Origin: Microlunatus panaciterrae
GTDB lineage: Bacteria; Actinomycetota; Actinomycetes; Propionibacteriales; Propionibacteriaceae
Direction: 5' to 3'
NCBI RefSeq assembly: GCF_016907535.1
Contig: NZ_JAFBCF010000001.1
Coordinates: forward strand, 620,001-684,000
Length of the DNA: 64,000 nucleotides
Shown piece after piece: positions 26,689 to 35,296 of this stretch. The notes beneath the pieces were generated by a model that did not search any database, was not told where the DNA came from, and saw nothing but the letters and a program-made list of their open reading frames with translations. How positions within the stretch are numbered: the stretch's first letter is position 1; every line of letters starts with the position of its first letter. A program made the position numbers and the translations under genes.

Positions 26689-27864
26689 ATGAAGGCCGTA
26701 ACCTGGCAGGGACGTCGATCAATGGTCACCACCGATGTCGACGACCCGACGATCCAGCAGGACACCGATGCGATCATCCGGATCACCACCACCGCTATCT
26801 GCGGGTCGGACCTGCATCTCTATGAGGTGCTCGGCCCGTTCATGACCAAGGGTGACGTGGTCGGCCATGAGTCCATGGGCGTCGTCGAGGCCGTCGGCTC
26901 GGCGGTCACGCGGCTGCAGGTGGGCGACCGCGTCGTCGTCCCGTTCAACATCTCCTGTGGCGACTGCTACATGTGTCGCCAGGGCCTGCAGTCGCAGTGT
27001 GAGACCACCCAGGTGCACGAGTACGGGTCCGGGGCCGCTCTTTTCGGCTACTCCAAGCTGTACGGGTCGGTGCCCGGCGGCCAGGCGGAACTGCTGCGCG
27101 TGCCGTTCGCGGACTACGGCCCGATCAAGGTCGAGGGCGACTTCCTGGACGAGCAGTACCTGTACCTGTCCGACATCCTGCCGACCGCCTGGCAGGCGGT
27201 GAAGTATGCCGACGTCGAGCAGGGTGGTTCGCTCGCCGTACTGGGCTTGGGACCTGTCGGACAGCTCGCCAGCCGGATCGGCACCGTTCTCGGACTGCAG
27301 GTCATCGGCGTCGAGCCGGTCGCCGAGCGTCGGCAGATGGCCGAACGGCACGGGGTCAGCACCTTGGACCTCGATGACGACGTCGCCGAGCAGCTCCAGG
27401 CCATGACCAGCGGACGCGGTCCGGACGCGGTGATCGACGCTGTGGGCATGGAGGCGCACGGGTCGCCCGTGGCCGCGTTCGCCCACAAGGCGACCGCTCT
27501 GCTGCCGGACAAGGTCGCCGAAAAGGCCATGACCACAGCCGGCCTGGATCGCCTTGCCGCAATCCAGCTCGGTATCCAGGCGGTGCGGCGAGGAGGCACC
27601 CTGTCGATCAGCGGCGTTTACGGCGGACAGGCCGACCCGCTCCCCTTGATGACCATGTTCGACAAGCAGCTCCAGCTGCGCATGGGACAGTGCAACGTCC
27701 GGCGCTGGACCGAGGACCTGCTGCCCTACGTCGAGCGCGAGGACGACCCCTTTGGACTCACCGACCTTGCCACCCACCGTCTGACCCTCGATGATGCACC
27801 GAAGGGCTATGACCTCTTCCAGCGTAAGGCGGACGGCTGCATCAAGGTGCTGCTCAAGCCGTGA
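26689..27864 (+). CDS. zinc-dependent alcohol dehydrogenase (formaldehyde dehydrogenase-like)
   Basis: 391 residues. Medium-chain dehydrogenase: catalytic zinc site AICGSDLHLY and GHESMGVV, structural zinc cluster CGDCYMCRQGLQSQC (four Cys), and NAD-binding VLGLGPVGQLASRIG (GxGxxG) near residues 183-198. The long insertion between substrate half and C-terminus (residues about 260-305) matches the glutathione-independent formaldehyde dehydrogenase branch. Oxidises an alcohol or aldehyde with NAD(P). GAGAGGAAG upstream of ATG. The next gene (SDR) overlaps it by four bases, so the two form an operon from a stress promoter. Confidence 0.9.
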   Translation: MKAVTWQGRRSMVTTDVDDPTIQQDTDAIIRITTTAICGSDLHLYEVLGPFMTKGDVVGHESMGVVEAVGSAVTRLQVGDRVVVPFNISCGDCYMCRQGLQSQCETTQVHEYGSGAALFGYSKLYGSVPGGQAELLRVPFADYGPIKVEGDFLDEQYLYLSDILPTAWQAVKYADVEQGGSLAVLGLGPVGQLASRIGTVLGLQVIGVEPVAERRQMAERHGVSTLDLDDDVAEQLQAMTSGRGPDAVIDAVGMEAHGSPVAAFAHKATALLPDKVAEKAMTTAGLDRLAAIQLGIQAVRRGGTLSISGVYGGQADPLPLMTMFDKQLQLRMGQCNVRRWTEDLLPYVEREDDPFGLTDLATHRLTLDDAPKGYDLFQRKADGCIKVLLKP

Positions 27865-28811
27865 GCGTGCCGGTGGCGCTGGTCGCGGGTGGCTCTCGCG
27901 GACTCGGACTGGAGCTCGCGGCCGAGCTGGGTCGGTCCGGCAGCCAGGTAGTGGTGTGCGCCCGCTCCGCCGACGAGCTGGACCGCGCCCGGGACTGGCT
28001 GGCCGCGGCAGGGATTGCCGCCGAGACCCGAGTCTGCGACGTGTCCGACCGGGAGGCGGTTGCGGACCTTGCCGCGGAGGTGGAGCGCACCGTCGGCCCG
28101 ATCGAGACCGTGCTGTGCGTGGCGGGCGTGATCCAGGTGGCGCCCTATCTCTCCACCTCGGTTGAGGACTTCGAACAGAGCATCAACACCATGCTCTGGG
28201 GACCGATCAATGTGGTCCGGGCCACCCTGCCGGCGATGCGCCGTCGCGGCCGGGGCAACATCGGCATCATCACCTCCATCGGCGGCGTCGTCAGCGTTCC
28301 GCACCTGCTGCCGTACAGCACGGCGAAGTTCGGTGCGGTCGGCTTCTCCCAGGGCCTGCGCGCGGAACTGGCCGGTTCGGGGATCTCGGTCACCACGGTC
28401 ATCCCGGGCCTGATGCGCACCGGCTCGCAGCAGCGTGCACAGTTCGGTGGGCAGGCGGCGCTGGAGTACGCCTGGTTCGCGCCGGCGGCCTCGCTGCCAT
28501 TGCTGTCGATCAGTTCCCAGCGGGCGGCCAGGATCATCGTCCGCAAGGTGCTGGCCGGCAGGCCGACGGTCATCCTGACGCCGGCGGCGAAGGTCGCGGT
28601 CCGGCTCAACGGTCTCTCGCCGGGCTTGGTGACGGGTGTACTCGGGCTGGCGAAGAGACTGCTGCCACGCCCACCAGGTGAGGCGGTCGACACCGGTACG
28701 GTGCCCGGCTGGGCAGCGGAACGCCGGCTGAGCTCCCCCGTCGTGCGCGCCCTGACCGCGCTCGGACGGCGCGCGGCAGCCCGGCTCAACCAGGCTGAGG
28801 CCGCGGAGTAG
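27861..28811 (+). CDS. short-chain dehydrogenase/reductase
   Basis: 316 residues. Starts at GTG 27861 in a GTGA overlap with the dehydrogenase stop. Classical SDR features: ALVAGGSRGLGLELAAELG (cofactor glycines), CVAGV in place of the more usual NNAG, SIGGVVSVPHLLPYSTAKFGAVGFSQGL (Ser, Tyr-x3-Lys), and VIPGLMRTG. The extra 75-residue C-terminal part (VRKVLAGRPTVILTPAAKVAVRLNGLSPGLV) is typical of lipid- or ketone-reducing members that associate with membranes. The substrate is unknown; coupling to the dehydrogenase suggests linked redox steps. Confidence 0.88.
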   Translation: MSVPVALVAGGSRGLGLELAAELGRSGSQVVVCARSADELDRARDWLAAAGIAAETRVCDVSDREAVADLAAEVERTVGPIETVLCVAGVIQVAPYLSTSVEDFEQSINTMLWGPINVVRATLPAMRRRGRGNIGIITSIGGVVSVPHLLPYSTAKFGAVGFSQGLRAELAGSGISVTTVIPGLMRTGSQQRAQFGGQAALEYAWFAPAASLPLLSISSQRAARIIVRKVLAGRPTVILTPAAKVAVRLNGLSPGLVTGVLGLAKRLLPRPPGEAVDTGTVPGWAAERRLSSPVVRALTALGRRAAARLNQAEAAE

Positions 28812-28870
28812 TCGCCCACCGCACCGGGTCGGACCCGTCGGAGGCGTACAGACCTGGATACCCTGCGCAC

Positions 28871-30661
28871 ATGGTGAACCGAATCCGCACCTTGATGCGT
28901 GCGGCCCGGCAGGAACTCTCAGACTTCGCCTTCAAGAACCTGGTGAACGTCGGAGCGGTGGCGGGCGTCTGCCTCCTCCTGGCGGCCACCGGAACTCCGT
29001 TGCGGCTGGTGGGGATGGCCGCCGCATTGGCCAGCCTGGCAACCATCGTGTGGCGTCGACGGCGGGCGGTGATCAGACCCACCGGAGGAAACCTGCTCGG
29101 CTACTTCGTCAGTGTGCGAACCCTGCTGCTGCTTGCTGTGGGCGCGGGCTATGCCTTGCGACGCCCCGGCGAACCGGGTTGGGTCTGGACGGCCACGGCC
29201 ACGGCCATGGTGGTGACCCTCAGCGAACCGATGCTCAAGACAATGCTGGGCACCACCAGGCAGGTGGTCGACGGGCTGCCGGGGGTGCCGGCGGTGCCGC
29301 GCCCCCGCTTCCACCCGGGTTGGCTGACGACGGCATCGTTCGCCACCATCACCCTCGGTGGCGTTCTGGCTGTCGCGGCAGCACCCGCCTGGCTCTACCT
29401 CGCAGCCGTTCTGGTGACGGCCGTGCTGGCGGGGCTGGCGGTCGAGTCTGCGGTCCGGGCCAACGTGGTCGGCAGGAAGGCCGAGCGTGGAGTCCGGCCG
29501 GCGTTGGAGAGGCTGCAGCCCGCGTTCGCTGTCTACTACGCGGCCAAGACCGGTGCGAGATACCAGCTCGGGATGTGGCTGCCCTATCTCGAACGGCTCG
29601 ATCGACCGTTCATCGTCATCACGCGCGAGCCCGAGACCGTGCCCACGATCCGTGAGCTGACCTCGGCTCCCATCCTGATCCCCAAGCCGACTGCCGTCTC
29701 GGTCAGCCTCGACGCCATGGTGGTTCCCTCGATGAAGGCCGCCTTCTATGTCCAGGGCAGCCCGGCGAACCAGACCTTCCAGCGTTACCGGCAGCTGACT
29801 CACGTCTGGCTCAACCACGGCGATTCGGACAAGCAGGCGAACTTCCACCCACGGCATGCCACCTACGACAAGCTGTTCGTCTCCGGGCAGCTCGGCATCG
29901 AGCGCTATGCCAACCACGGCATCGACGTGCCAGCTGACCGGTTCGCCATTGTGGGTCGGCCTCAGGTGGAGAACATCGAGACCCTTGACCACCCGCTGCC
30001 GGCTCGCGCACCGCGCACCGTGCTCTACGCCCCGACCTGGAAGGGTGGCCGGCCCAGCACCAACTACTCGTCGCTGCCGCTCGGCGAGCAGATCGTCCGC
30101 GCCGTGCTGGAGCGCGGCTCGAGCGTCATCTTCAGGCCGCACCCGGTCAGCTACTCCGACGCCGAGGATGCCCGGCGGATCCGGACGATCCAGCAGCTGC
30201 TCGAGGATGACCGCGCGGCCAGCGTGACGGCCGGTAACGTCCGCAACCACGTCTGGGGGCAGCAGGCGGAGAAGGAGTGGGACGTGGCCGCCTGTTTCAA
30301 CGCCTCCGACGCGCTGATCACCGACGTGTCGTCGATCGCCTCGGACTATCTGGCTTCCGGCAAGCCGTTCGCCATGGTCGCCGTCCTGGGCGGGGGCGAG
30401 ACATTCCGCGAGGAGTTCCCGCTGGCACGCGTCGCCTACGTGATCGAGAAGGACCTCAGCACGCTGCCCTCCGTGCTGGACCAGCTGCACGGCGACGACA
30501 CTCTCGCCTCGGCCCGGCTCGCCTATCGTACGTACTGCCTGGGCGAGCAGGTGGGGCCGCACGCAGCGGATCAGTTCCTGCGGATCGCCGGTGCCATCGT
30601 CGACGGGCGTCAGTCGTCCCCGTCGGGACAGTCGGGAATCGGACCCGCTGCGACGATCTGA
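28871..30661 (+). CDS. CDP-glycerol glycerophosphotransferase family membrane protein
   Basis: 596 residues. The N-terminal 200 carry about six hydrophobic segments. The C-terminal half is a TagB/TagF-like polyol-phosphate transferase: FYVQGSPANQTFQRYRQLTHVWLNHGDSDK, YDKLFVSGQLGIERYANHGID, APRTVLYAPTWKGGRPSTNYSSL, SVIFRPHPVSY, and FNASDALITDVSSIASDYLASGKPFAMV. The HGDSDK and RPHP histidines and the TDVSS motif match the active-site pattern of that family. Probably adds glycerol-phosphate or a similar unit to a cell-envelope polymer. The 3' end overlaps the GAF-ANTAR gene on the other strand by 52 bases. Confidence 0.82.
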   Translation: MVNRIRTLMRAARQELSDFAFKNLVNVGAVAGVCLLLAATGTPLRLVGMAAALASLATIVWRRRRAVIRPTGGNLLGYFVSVRTLLLLAVGAGYALRRPGEPGWVWTATATAMVVTLSEPMLKTMLGTTRQVVDGLPGVPAVPRPRFHPGWLTTASFATITLGGVLAVAAAPAWLYLAAVLVTAVLAGLAVESAVRANVVGRKAERGVRPALERLQPAFAVYYAAKTGARYQLGMWLPYLERLDRPFIVITREPETVPTIRELTSAPILIPKPTAVSVSLDAMVVPSMKAAFYVQGSPANQTFQRYRQLTHVWLNHGDSDKQANFHPRHATYDKLFVSGQLGIERYANHGIDVPADRFAIVGRPQVENIETLDHPLPARAPRTVLYAPTWKGGRPSTNYSSLPLGEQIVRAVLERGSSVIFRPHPVSYSDAEDARRIRTIQQLLEDDRAASVTAGNVRNHVWGQQAEKEWDVAACFNASDALITDVSSIASDYLASGKPFAMVAVLGGGETFREEFPLARVAYVIEKDLSTLPSVLDQLHGDDTLASARLAYRTYCLGEQVGPHAADQFLRIAGAIVDGRQSSPSGQSGIGPAATI

Positions 30662-31317
30662 TGAGCCACCTCCCGCAGTTTGATGTTGCGCAGCTGCGAG
30701 TGCCGGCGCAGAAGCGCAAAGGAGTTCGGCAACGACAGTCCGTACCGCTGCAACAGCATCCCCTGGGCGACCCCGATCTCCAGCCTGGTCTCGAGAGCCC
30801 GACGCAGCCCGGTCACCAGCTGGGAAGCCTCTAGGGCCGAAGCGGCGTAGCTCGCGAACAGGTGCGCCATGTCCACGTCGTCGGCGTCGAACGCGTGCGG
30901 GCGAGCAGCGTAGAGGTTCAAGCCGCCCCGGGTGTCGGCGGTGGCGACGACCCGGACACTGAGGATCGAGCCGAATCCCAGCGCGGCCGCCTTGGGTGCC
31001 CAGCGCGGCCACCGTGGGTCCGTGCGAAGATCCTGGACGACGTAGGTGTCCCCCTCCCAGATCGCGTCCAGGCACGGCCCCTCGTTGAACTCGTACTGCA
31101 GGGCGTCGGACTCGTCGACGACGCTCGCAGTCGACGCCGGCGTCTCCACCTTGCCCTGCCCACGCCGTAGCGAGATGCCGCAGAAGTCACAGCCGGGCAC
31201 GGCTTCGACCGCGAGCTTCACGATCCGCTCCAGAGTGAGGTCCTCCTCTGGCTCGGCCAACAGTTCGCGACTGATGGTCGCGAAGCTCGACAGACGTTCC
31301 CACTCGCGACCGTCCAT
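30610..31317 (-). CDS. GAF and ANTAR domain protein (RNA antitermination regulator)
   Basis: 235 residues from ATG 31317 with GAGGAGGG before it. The GAF domain (about 25-165) has CDFCGISLRR, EFNEGPCLDAIWEGDTYVVQDLRTDPRWPRW and GFGSILSVRVV. The ANTAR domain (about 175-230) has LETRLEIGVAQGMLLQRYGLSLPNSFALLRRHSQLRNIKLREVAHQIV, which matches the RNA-binding three-helix consensus. It likely binds dual hairpins in nascent RNA on a signal sensed by GAF. The ORF is open back to 31467 but the GAF proteins begin at this ATG. Target unknown. Confidence 0.9.
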   Translation of the reverse strand: MDGREWERLSSFATISRELLAEPEEDLTLERIVKLAVEAVPGCDFCGISLRRGQGKVETPASTASVVDESDALQYEFNEGPCLDAIWEGDTYVVQDLRTDPRWPRWAPKAAALGFGSILSVRVVATADTRGGLNLYAARPHAFDADDVDMAHLFASYAASALEASQLVTGLRRALETRLEIGVAQGMLLQRYGLSLPNSFALLRRHSQLRNIKLREVAHQIVAAGPIPDCPDGDD

Positions 31318-31404
31318 ATCAACCCTCCTCGGGCCTGTACTTCGAACAGTACGCTCCCGAAACGATTCAGCCTCCCTCCGCTGAGCCGCGTCATCTGCCA
31401 GCAG

Positions 31405-31429
31405 GTTTGCTGCGAAGGCGATCGGGTAA
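31405..31429 (+). promoter_or_regulatory. SigF/SigB-type promoter before an SDR remnant
   Basis: GTTT (31405-31408), 15 bases, GGGTAA (31424-31429). It sits directly before a broken SDR gene, so the promoter appears to have outlived the gene, or to serve a short RNA or peptide. Confidence 0.55.
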
Positions 31430-31431
31430 GA

Positions 31432-31722
31432 ATGCCAAACCACATGACGCTCGACCAATGGCGGCACACCGTCGCGGTCGACCTGGATGGTGCGTTCTTG
31501 TGTATGCAGCAGGCCGAACGAGGATCCCCGTCAGGAGCATCGACCTGGAGTGCACTGGGTCGCCCCGGCGACGCGCGCGAGGTCGCTGCGGTGATCGCGT
31601 TCTTGTCCTCACCGGACGCCGGTTATGTCACCGGCGCCTCATGGGCGGTGGACGGCGGAATGCTGCAGATGGGCCCGCAGGGTGGCTCGCATATCACCAG
31701 TGACGACTGGCGCCAGGCCTGA
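31432..31722 (+). pseudogene. internally deleted SDR remnant
   Basis: A 96-codon open frame. It joins a mid-SDR segment (MTLDQWRHTVAVDLDGAFLC) directly to an SDR C-terminus (GRPGDAREVAAVIAFLSSPDAGYVTGASWAVDGGMLQMG). The cofactor-binding N-terminus and the whole catalytic Ser/Tyr-Lys region are missing. The frame is kept across the junction near 31540-31556. It cannot be an active dehydrogenase. It is probably decaying; expression as a small protein cannot be excluded because a promoter motif remains. Confidence 0.8.
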
Positions 31723-31728
31723 GCAAGC

Positions 31729-32742
31729 TCAGCGTTCGTCCACGGGGGTGGAGTCTGCCTTCACGGCACCCCGCTGACCGAGCGGTTCCGGGGCACCCCG
31801 AGTGGTGTCCGCCACGGTCTGTTCCTCGGACTCTGCGTTGATCTCCGCCCCGAGCAGCACTGCATAGGAGGTGATCCACAACCACAGCAACAAGATGATC
31901 ACTCCGGCGAACGCACCGTAGGTCTTGGCGTAGTTGCCGAAGCTTGACACGTAGACGGAGAAGCCGACCGAGGCGATCAGCCAGAGGACCGCCGCCGCCA
32001 CCGCTCCGGTGGACACCCAGCGCATCTTCGGTGCATCGCGATCTGGCGACACCCGATAAAGAACTGCCAGGGCCACCACAACGCAGACCAGCAGCAGGAG
32101 CCAGCGCGCTGCCTCGAGCAGCCAGCGCAGCGGGCCACCGCCGACCAGGTTCTCCAGGACTGCTGGGACGACCGCCACCAGGATGATCATCACCGTCATG
32201 AAGACGATGGCCGCCACCGTCAGGCCGAGAGCCAGGGCCCGCTTCTTCACAAAGCCTCGGTCCTCGTTCTCGTCGTAGGCCGCGTTGATCGCCGTCACCA
32301 GGTTGCTGACCCCGCCGGAGGCGCTCCAGAACGCCAACAGGATCGAGACCACCAGTCCGATCCCCAACGACTGTTGCCCACTGGACGTCAGCGACTGCAG
32401 CTGCTGGGTGACCAGGTCGCGCGCCGGGCCAGGCATCGCACTCATCAGTGAGCCCACCTTGTCGGCGATGGTGGCCGGATCGGCGACGAGCCCGACCACG
32501 AGCACCAGGGCGATCATGGCCGGGAACAGCGACAAGAAGCCGTAGAACGCGACACCGGCAGCCAGCAACGGCACCTGGTCGCTCTTGGCCTCCCTCCAGC
32601 CGCGCTTCACCACCTGAAGCCACCCTCGGGCGGGTATCTGGCTGGGCTTCTCGGCTTGTCCTCCCGGTACGTCACCGGGACCGGCCTTGCTGTTCGAAGT
32701 CTTCGGGTGGGAACTCTTGGTGAGCGTCTCTTCTGCGGCCAT
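31729..32742 (-). CDS. YihY/BrkB-like inner membrane protein
   Basis: 337 residues from ATG 32742 (AAGGAG upstream; a GTG at 32763 is in frame). A polar N-tail of about 50 residues is followed by six hydrophobic helices. Family marks are DQVPLLAAGVAFYGFLSLFPAMIALVLVVGL, IGLVVSILLAFWSASGGVSNLVTAINAAYDENEDRGFVKKRALALGL and YGAFAGVIILLLWLWITSYAVLLGAEINAE. The family was once called ribonuclease BN in error; its transport role is unclear. It heads an apparent minus-strand stress cluster but has its own spacing (46 bases) from the DUF3618 gene. Confidence 0.9.
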   Translation of the reverse strand: MAAEETLTKSSHPKTSNSKAGPGDVPGGQAEKPSQIPARGWLQVVKRGWREAKSDQVPLLAAGVAFYGFLSLFPAMIALVLVVGLVADPATIADKVGSLMSAMPGPARDLVTQQLQSLTSSGQQSLGIGLVVSILLAFWSASGGVSNLVTAINAAYDENEDRGFVKKRALALGLTVAAIVFMTVMIILVAVVPAVLENLVGGGPLRWLLEAARWLLLLVCVVVALAVLYRVSPDRDAPKMRWVSTGAVAAAVLWLIASVGFSVYVSSFGNYAKTYGAFAGVIILLLWLWITSYAVLLGAEINAESEEQTVADTTRGAPEPLGQRGAVKADSTPVDER

Positions 32743-32788
32743 GGCCGGATACTCCTTCTCCACTGGTGGTACGGAAAGGGTGGGCGGT

Positions 32789-33130
32789 TCAGCGCCGGCG
32801 CTGGATGATCAACAAGACGACGCCGGCCACTGCTGCGGCTGTGATACCCGCATAGAGAGCTGTGCGGCTCCTCGTCTTGGCCGCGATGTCACTGCTCTGG
32901 ATTCGTTGCTGGGTCTCGGTCACCTTGTGCTGGGCCCGGTGGATCTTGTCGACCCCGGCCGTCTTGAGATCGGCTGCTTTCCTGCGGGCTTGTTCCTTCA
33001 CGTCCAACTTCGCCGCGAGAGCCTCGACAGTGTCGCCGAGCTCCTGACGGGATCGGGCCAGATCGGCTTCGATGTCCGCAACCTGGTCATTGTCGCCCGG
33101 GTGGGCCGGGCGACTGGGGTGTTCGCTCAT
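32789..33130 (-). CDS. DUF3618 family protein
   Basis: 113 residues. Coiled-coil-rich N-terminal part with the family opening DIEADLARSRQELGDTVEALAAKLDVKEQARRKAADL. One membrane helix close to the C-terminus (ALYAGITAAAVAGVVLLII) ends in QRRR. Actinobacteria-specific small envelope protein without known function. Its ATG overlaps the stop of the holin-X gene by one base, so they are co-translated. Confidence 0.88.
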   Translation of the reverse strand: MSEHPSRPAHPGDNDQVADIEADLARSRQELGDTVEALAAKLDVKEQARRKAADLKTAGVDKIHRAQHKVTETQQRIQSSDIAAKTRSRTALYAGITAAAVAGVVLLIIQRRR

Positions 33131-33528
33131 CAGTTGCTCCTCTTGCCCGACGACTTGATCTCCTGCACATCGCGTCTGACGTTGTCCACTGTGTGTTCCG
33201 GGATGGGCTGCGCCTCCTGTACCTCCTTCTTACCGGCGAGGGCCGCGGCCCCCGCGACCAGGAAGAGGACGGCGGTGACGATCAGGGCAGCCGCCCAACC
33301 CGGGAGAACGAGGCTCAGCGCGAGGACTGCCGCCGTCACCAGCGTCGCGACGCCGAAGAAGGCGAACAGGCCAGCACCGCTGAACAACCCGAGGCCCTTG
33401 CCGGCGTGCTTTCCGGTCTCCCTCAGCTCGGCTCTGGCCAGTCTCATCTCGTCGCGAACCAGACGAGACGTGTGCTCGGAGAGCTGGGTGACGAGCTCCG
33501 AGACGGATGCCGTGGTGTTGTCAGCCAT
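33130..33528 (-). CDS. phage holin family / Holin-X (DUF1469) membrane protein
   Basis: 132 residues. The N-terminal amphipathic helices SVSELVTQLSEHTSRLVRDEMRLARAELRETGKHAGKG match the Holin-X opening. Two membrane helices follow (GAGLFAFFGVATLVTAAVLALSLV and WAAALIVTAVLFLVAGAAALAG) and a charged tail. Despite the family name there is no phage context; these proteins are normal actinobacterial envelope proteins usually paired with DUF3618, as here. GGAAGGAG precedes the ATG. Confidence 0.88.
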   Translation of the reverse strand: MADNTTASVSELVTQLSEHTSRLVRDEMRLARAELRETGKHAGKGLGLFSGAGLFAFFGVATLVTAAVLALSLVLPGWAAALIVTAVLFLVAGAAALAGKKEVQEAQPIPEHTVDNVRRDVQEIKSSGKRSN

Positions 33529-33570
33529 CGATCTCCTTCCCTTAAGGCTTGCCGCGGTGGCGCTCGTCCT

Positions 33571-33596
33571 GTACCCCGGAGAAGGCGGCTGTATCC
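33571..33596 (-). promoter_or_regulatory. possible SigF-type promoter for holin-X/DUF3618
   Basis: Minus strand GGAT (33596-33593), 16 bases, GGGTAC (33576-33571). The -10 is good; the -35 is weak compared with GTTT, so confidence is low. Confidence 0.35.
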
Positions 33597-33668
33597 GACA
33601 GTAGGGTGACTTCTGGCGAGAGAATGCCTCTCGCGAACACTGACCGAACCGCGAGCCAGGGAGAACCG

Positions 33669-34350
33669 ATGCCCCAAAGCCCGACCTCAGGACGACCGGG
33701 CGTCCTCTTCGACGTCGACGGTACCCTGCTGGACACCAACTATCTGCATGTCCTGGCGTGGTGGCAGGGCCTGCGTGACGCCGGTCACCACGGCGTCACC
33801 ATGGCCGAGGTGCACCAGGCGATCGGCATCGCCAGTGAGCAGCTGGTGGAGAAGCTGGTCGGGCAGCCGAGTGAGGCCGCCATCGCTGCGCATTCGGAGC
33901 GCTATGAGAAGCTGCGAGACCAGGTGGTCGCCTTCGACCGCGCGGCCGACCTGGTGTCAGCCTGCGCCGACCGGGGATACTCCGTCGTCCTGGCGACCAG
34001 TGGAAAGGAGTCCGACCTGGACTGGATGCTGCCGGCCATCGGTGCCGAGGACGGCCTCGCCGGCTCGGCCACGTCCAGCGACGTCGAGCAGGCCAAGCCA
34101 GCGCCGGACCTGCTGGTCACCGCTATGCAGAAGAACAACCTCGACCCGGCCCGGACGGTCGCGGTCGGCGACACCGTGTGGGACATCCAGTCTGCGCACG
34201 ACGCCGGCGTGGCGATCATCGCCCTCACCTGTGGCGGCATCTCGCGCCAACAGCTGCGCGAGGCCGGCGCCGACCAGATCTTCGATGATCCCGCTGATCT
34301 GCTGGACCCACTGGGACGACTCCCTGCTGGCCAACCTCGACCAGGGCTGA
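33669..34350 (+). CDS. HAD family phosphatase with a frameshift near the 3' end
   Basis: A beta-phosphoglucomutase-like HAD hydrolase: GVLFDVDGTLLDTNYLHVLAWW (nucleophile Asp), VVLATSGKESDLDWML (Ser/Thr), EQAKPAPDLLV (Lys) and TVAVGDTVWDIQSAHDAG (Asp pair). AGGGAG precedes the ATG. The open frame runs to 34508, but after DLLD (about codon 213) it stops looking like the family. In the next frame the sequence reads HWDDSLLANLDQG and then a stop at 34350. One extra C in GACCCACTGG (34306-34309) explains this. It may be a sequencing error or a real recent mutation that adds about 66 foreign residues. Confidence 0.75.
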
Positions 34351-34366
34351 GACGCTCCTCGGCCAC

Positions 34367-35296
34367 TCAACCCTTCGTTCCGGTGGTGGCAATGCCCTCG
34401 ACGAACTGTCGCTGCCCGACGAAGAACAAGATGATCATCGGTATGGTGGTGATCACACTGGCCGTCACCACGATCTCCCAGTGCCACTCGCCGCCAAAAC
34501 CGTACTGATCCAGCAGTGCCTTCAACCCTCGAGGCACGGTGAACTTGTCTGAGCTCTGCAGATAGATCAATGGCCGCATGAGATCTGTCCAGGCTGCCTG
34601 AAACTCGAACAGGGTGGTGACGACCACAGCCGGCCTGCACAGCGGCAGGGCGATCCGCCAGAAGATCGCCCAGTTGTTGGCACCATCGATCTTGGCCGCC
34701 TCGAACAGCTCTCGTGGCAGGCCGAGGAAGAACTGCCGCAGCAGGAAGATGTAGAACGCCGAGCCGAACAGGTTTCCGGCCCAGAGCGGGACCAGCGTAT
34801 CCACCGTCCCCAGTGCCTTCCAGATCAGATAGGTCGGCACCATCGTGACCGCACCTGGCAGCATCATGGTGGCCAGTACCAGCGTGAACAGGAAGCCGCG
34901 CAGCGGGAATCGGAAGTAGGCGAAGCCCCACGCCACCATGGCACTGGAGATGGTCACTGTCAGCGCCGCCAACACCGTCACCAGCAGGGTGTTCAACAGC
35001 CAGAGCGCCAGCGGCGCCTCCTGCCAGACGTTCAGGTAGTTGTCGAAGGTGAAGGTGTGCGGGATCAACCTGTTGTCGAAGACCTCACCGCGCGGCTTGA
35101 ACGATGCGCTGATGAGCCAGATGAAGGGGTAGACGAACACTACGGTGCTGAGCATCAGGGCCATCATCACCAGGATCCGGCCGATGCCTTTCTTGCGCGG
35201 CCGCCGCCTGGGCCGCAAGACGTCCGAGGTGAGCACATCCGCCTGGGGTGGCGTCACCACGCCGCTGGTCGCCCGGTCGACCGTCTCAGAGCTCAT
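34367..35296 (-). CDS. sugar ABC transporter permease, MalG type
   Basis: 309 residues with six membrane helices. The conserved EAA loop is ELFEAAKIDGANNWAIFWRIALPLCRPA (about residues 205-232). FVYPFIWLISASFKP and DNYLNVW near the N-terminus are typical of the carbohydrate CUT1 group. Its ATG overlaps the stop of the other permease by four bases (ATGA), so it is the third gene of a binding protein, MalF-type, MalG-type operon. No ATPase gene is present; CUT1 systems often borrow a shared MsiK-like ATPase. Confidence 0.92.
   Translation of the reverse strand: MSSETVDRATSGVVTPPQADVLTSDVLRPRRRPRKKGIGRILVMMALMLSTVVFVYPFIWLISASFKPRGEVFDNRLIPHTFTFDNYLNVWQEAPLALWLLNTLLVTVLAALTVTISSAMVAWGFAYFRFPLRGFLFTLVLATMMLPGAVTMVPTYLIWKALGTVDTLVPLWAGNLFGSAFYIFLLRQFFLGLPRELFEAAKIDGANNWAIFWRIALPLCRPAVVVTTLFEFQAAWTDLMRPLIYLQSSDKFTVPRGLKALLDQYGFGGEWHWEIVVTASVITTIPMIILFFVGQRQFVEGIATTGTKG

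Noticed and set aside
28919-31075. 718-codon minus-strand open frame opposite the glycerophosphotransferase gene
   Set aside because: Composition is Arg/Gly/His-rich without any motif, while the plus-strand frame has TagF-type motifs and membrane helices.
33130-33528. Phage lysis holin
   Set aside because: The holin-family name is historical; it is paired with DUF3618 in a normal envelope-protein operon and no phage genes are nearby.
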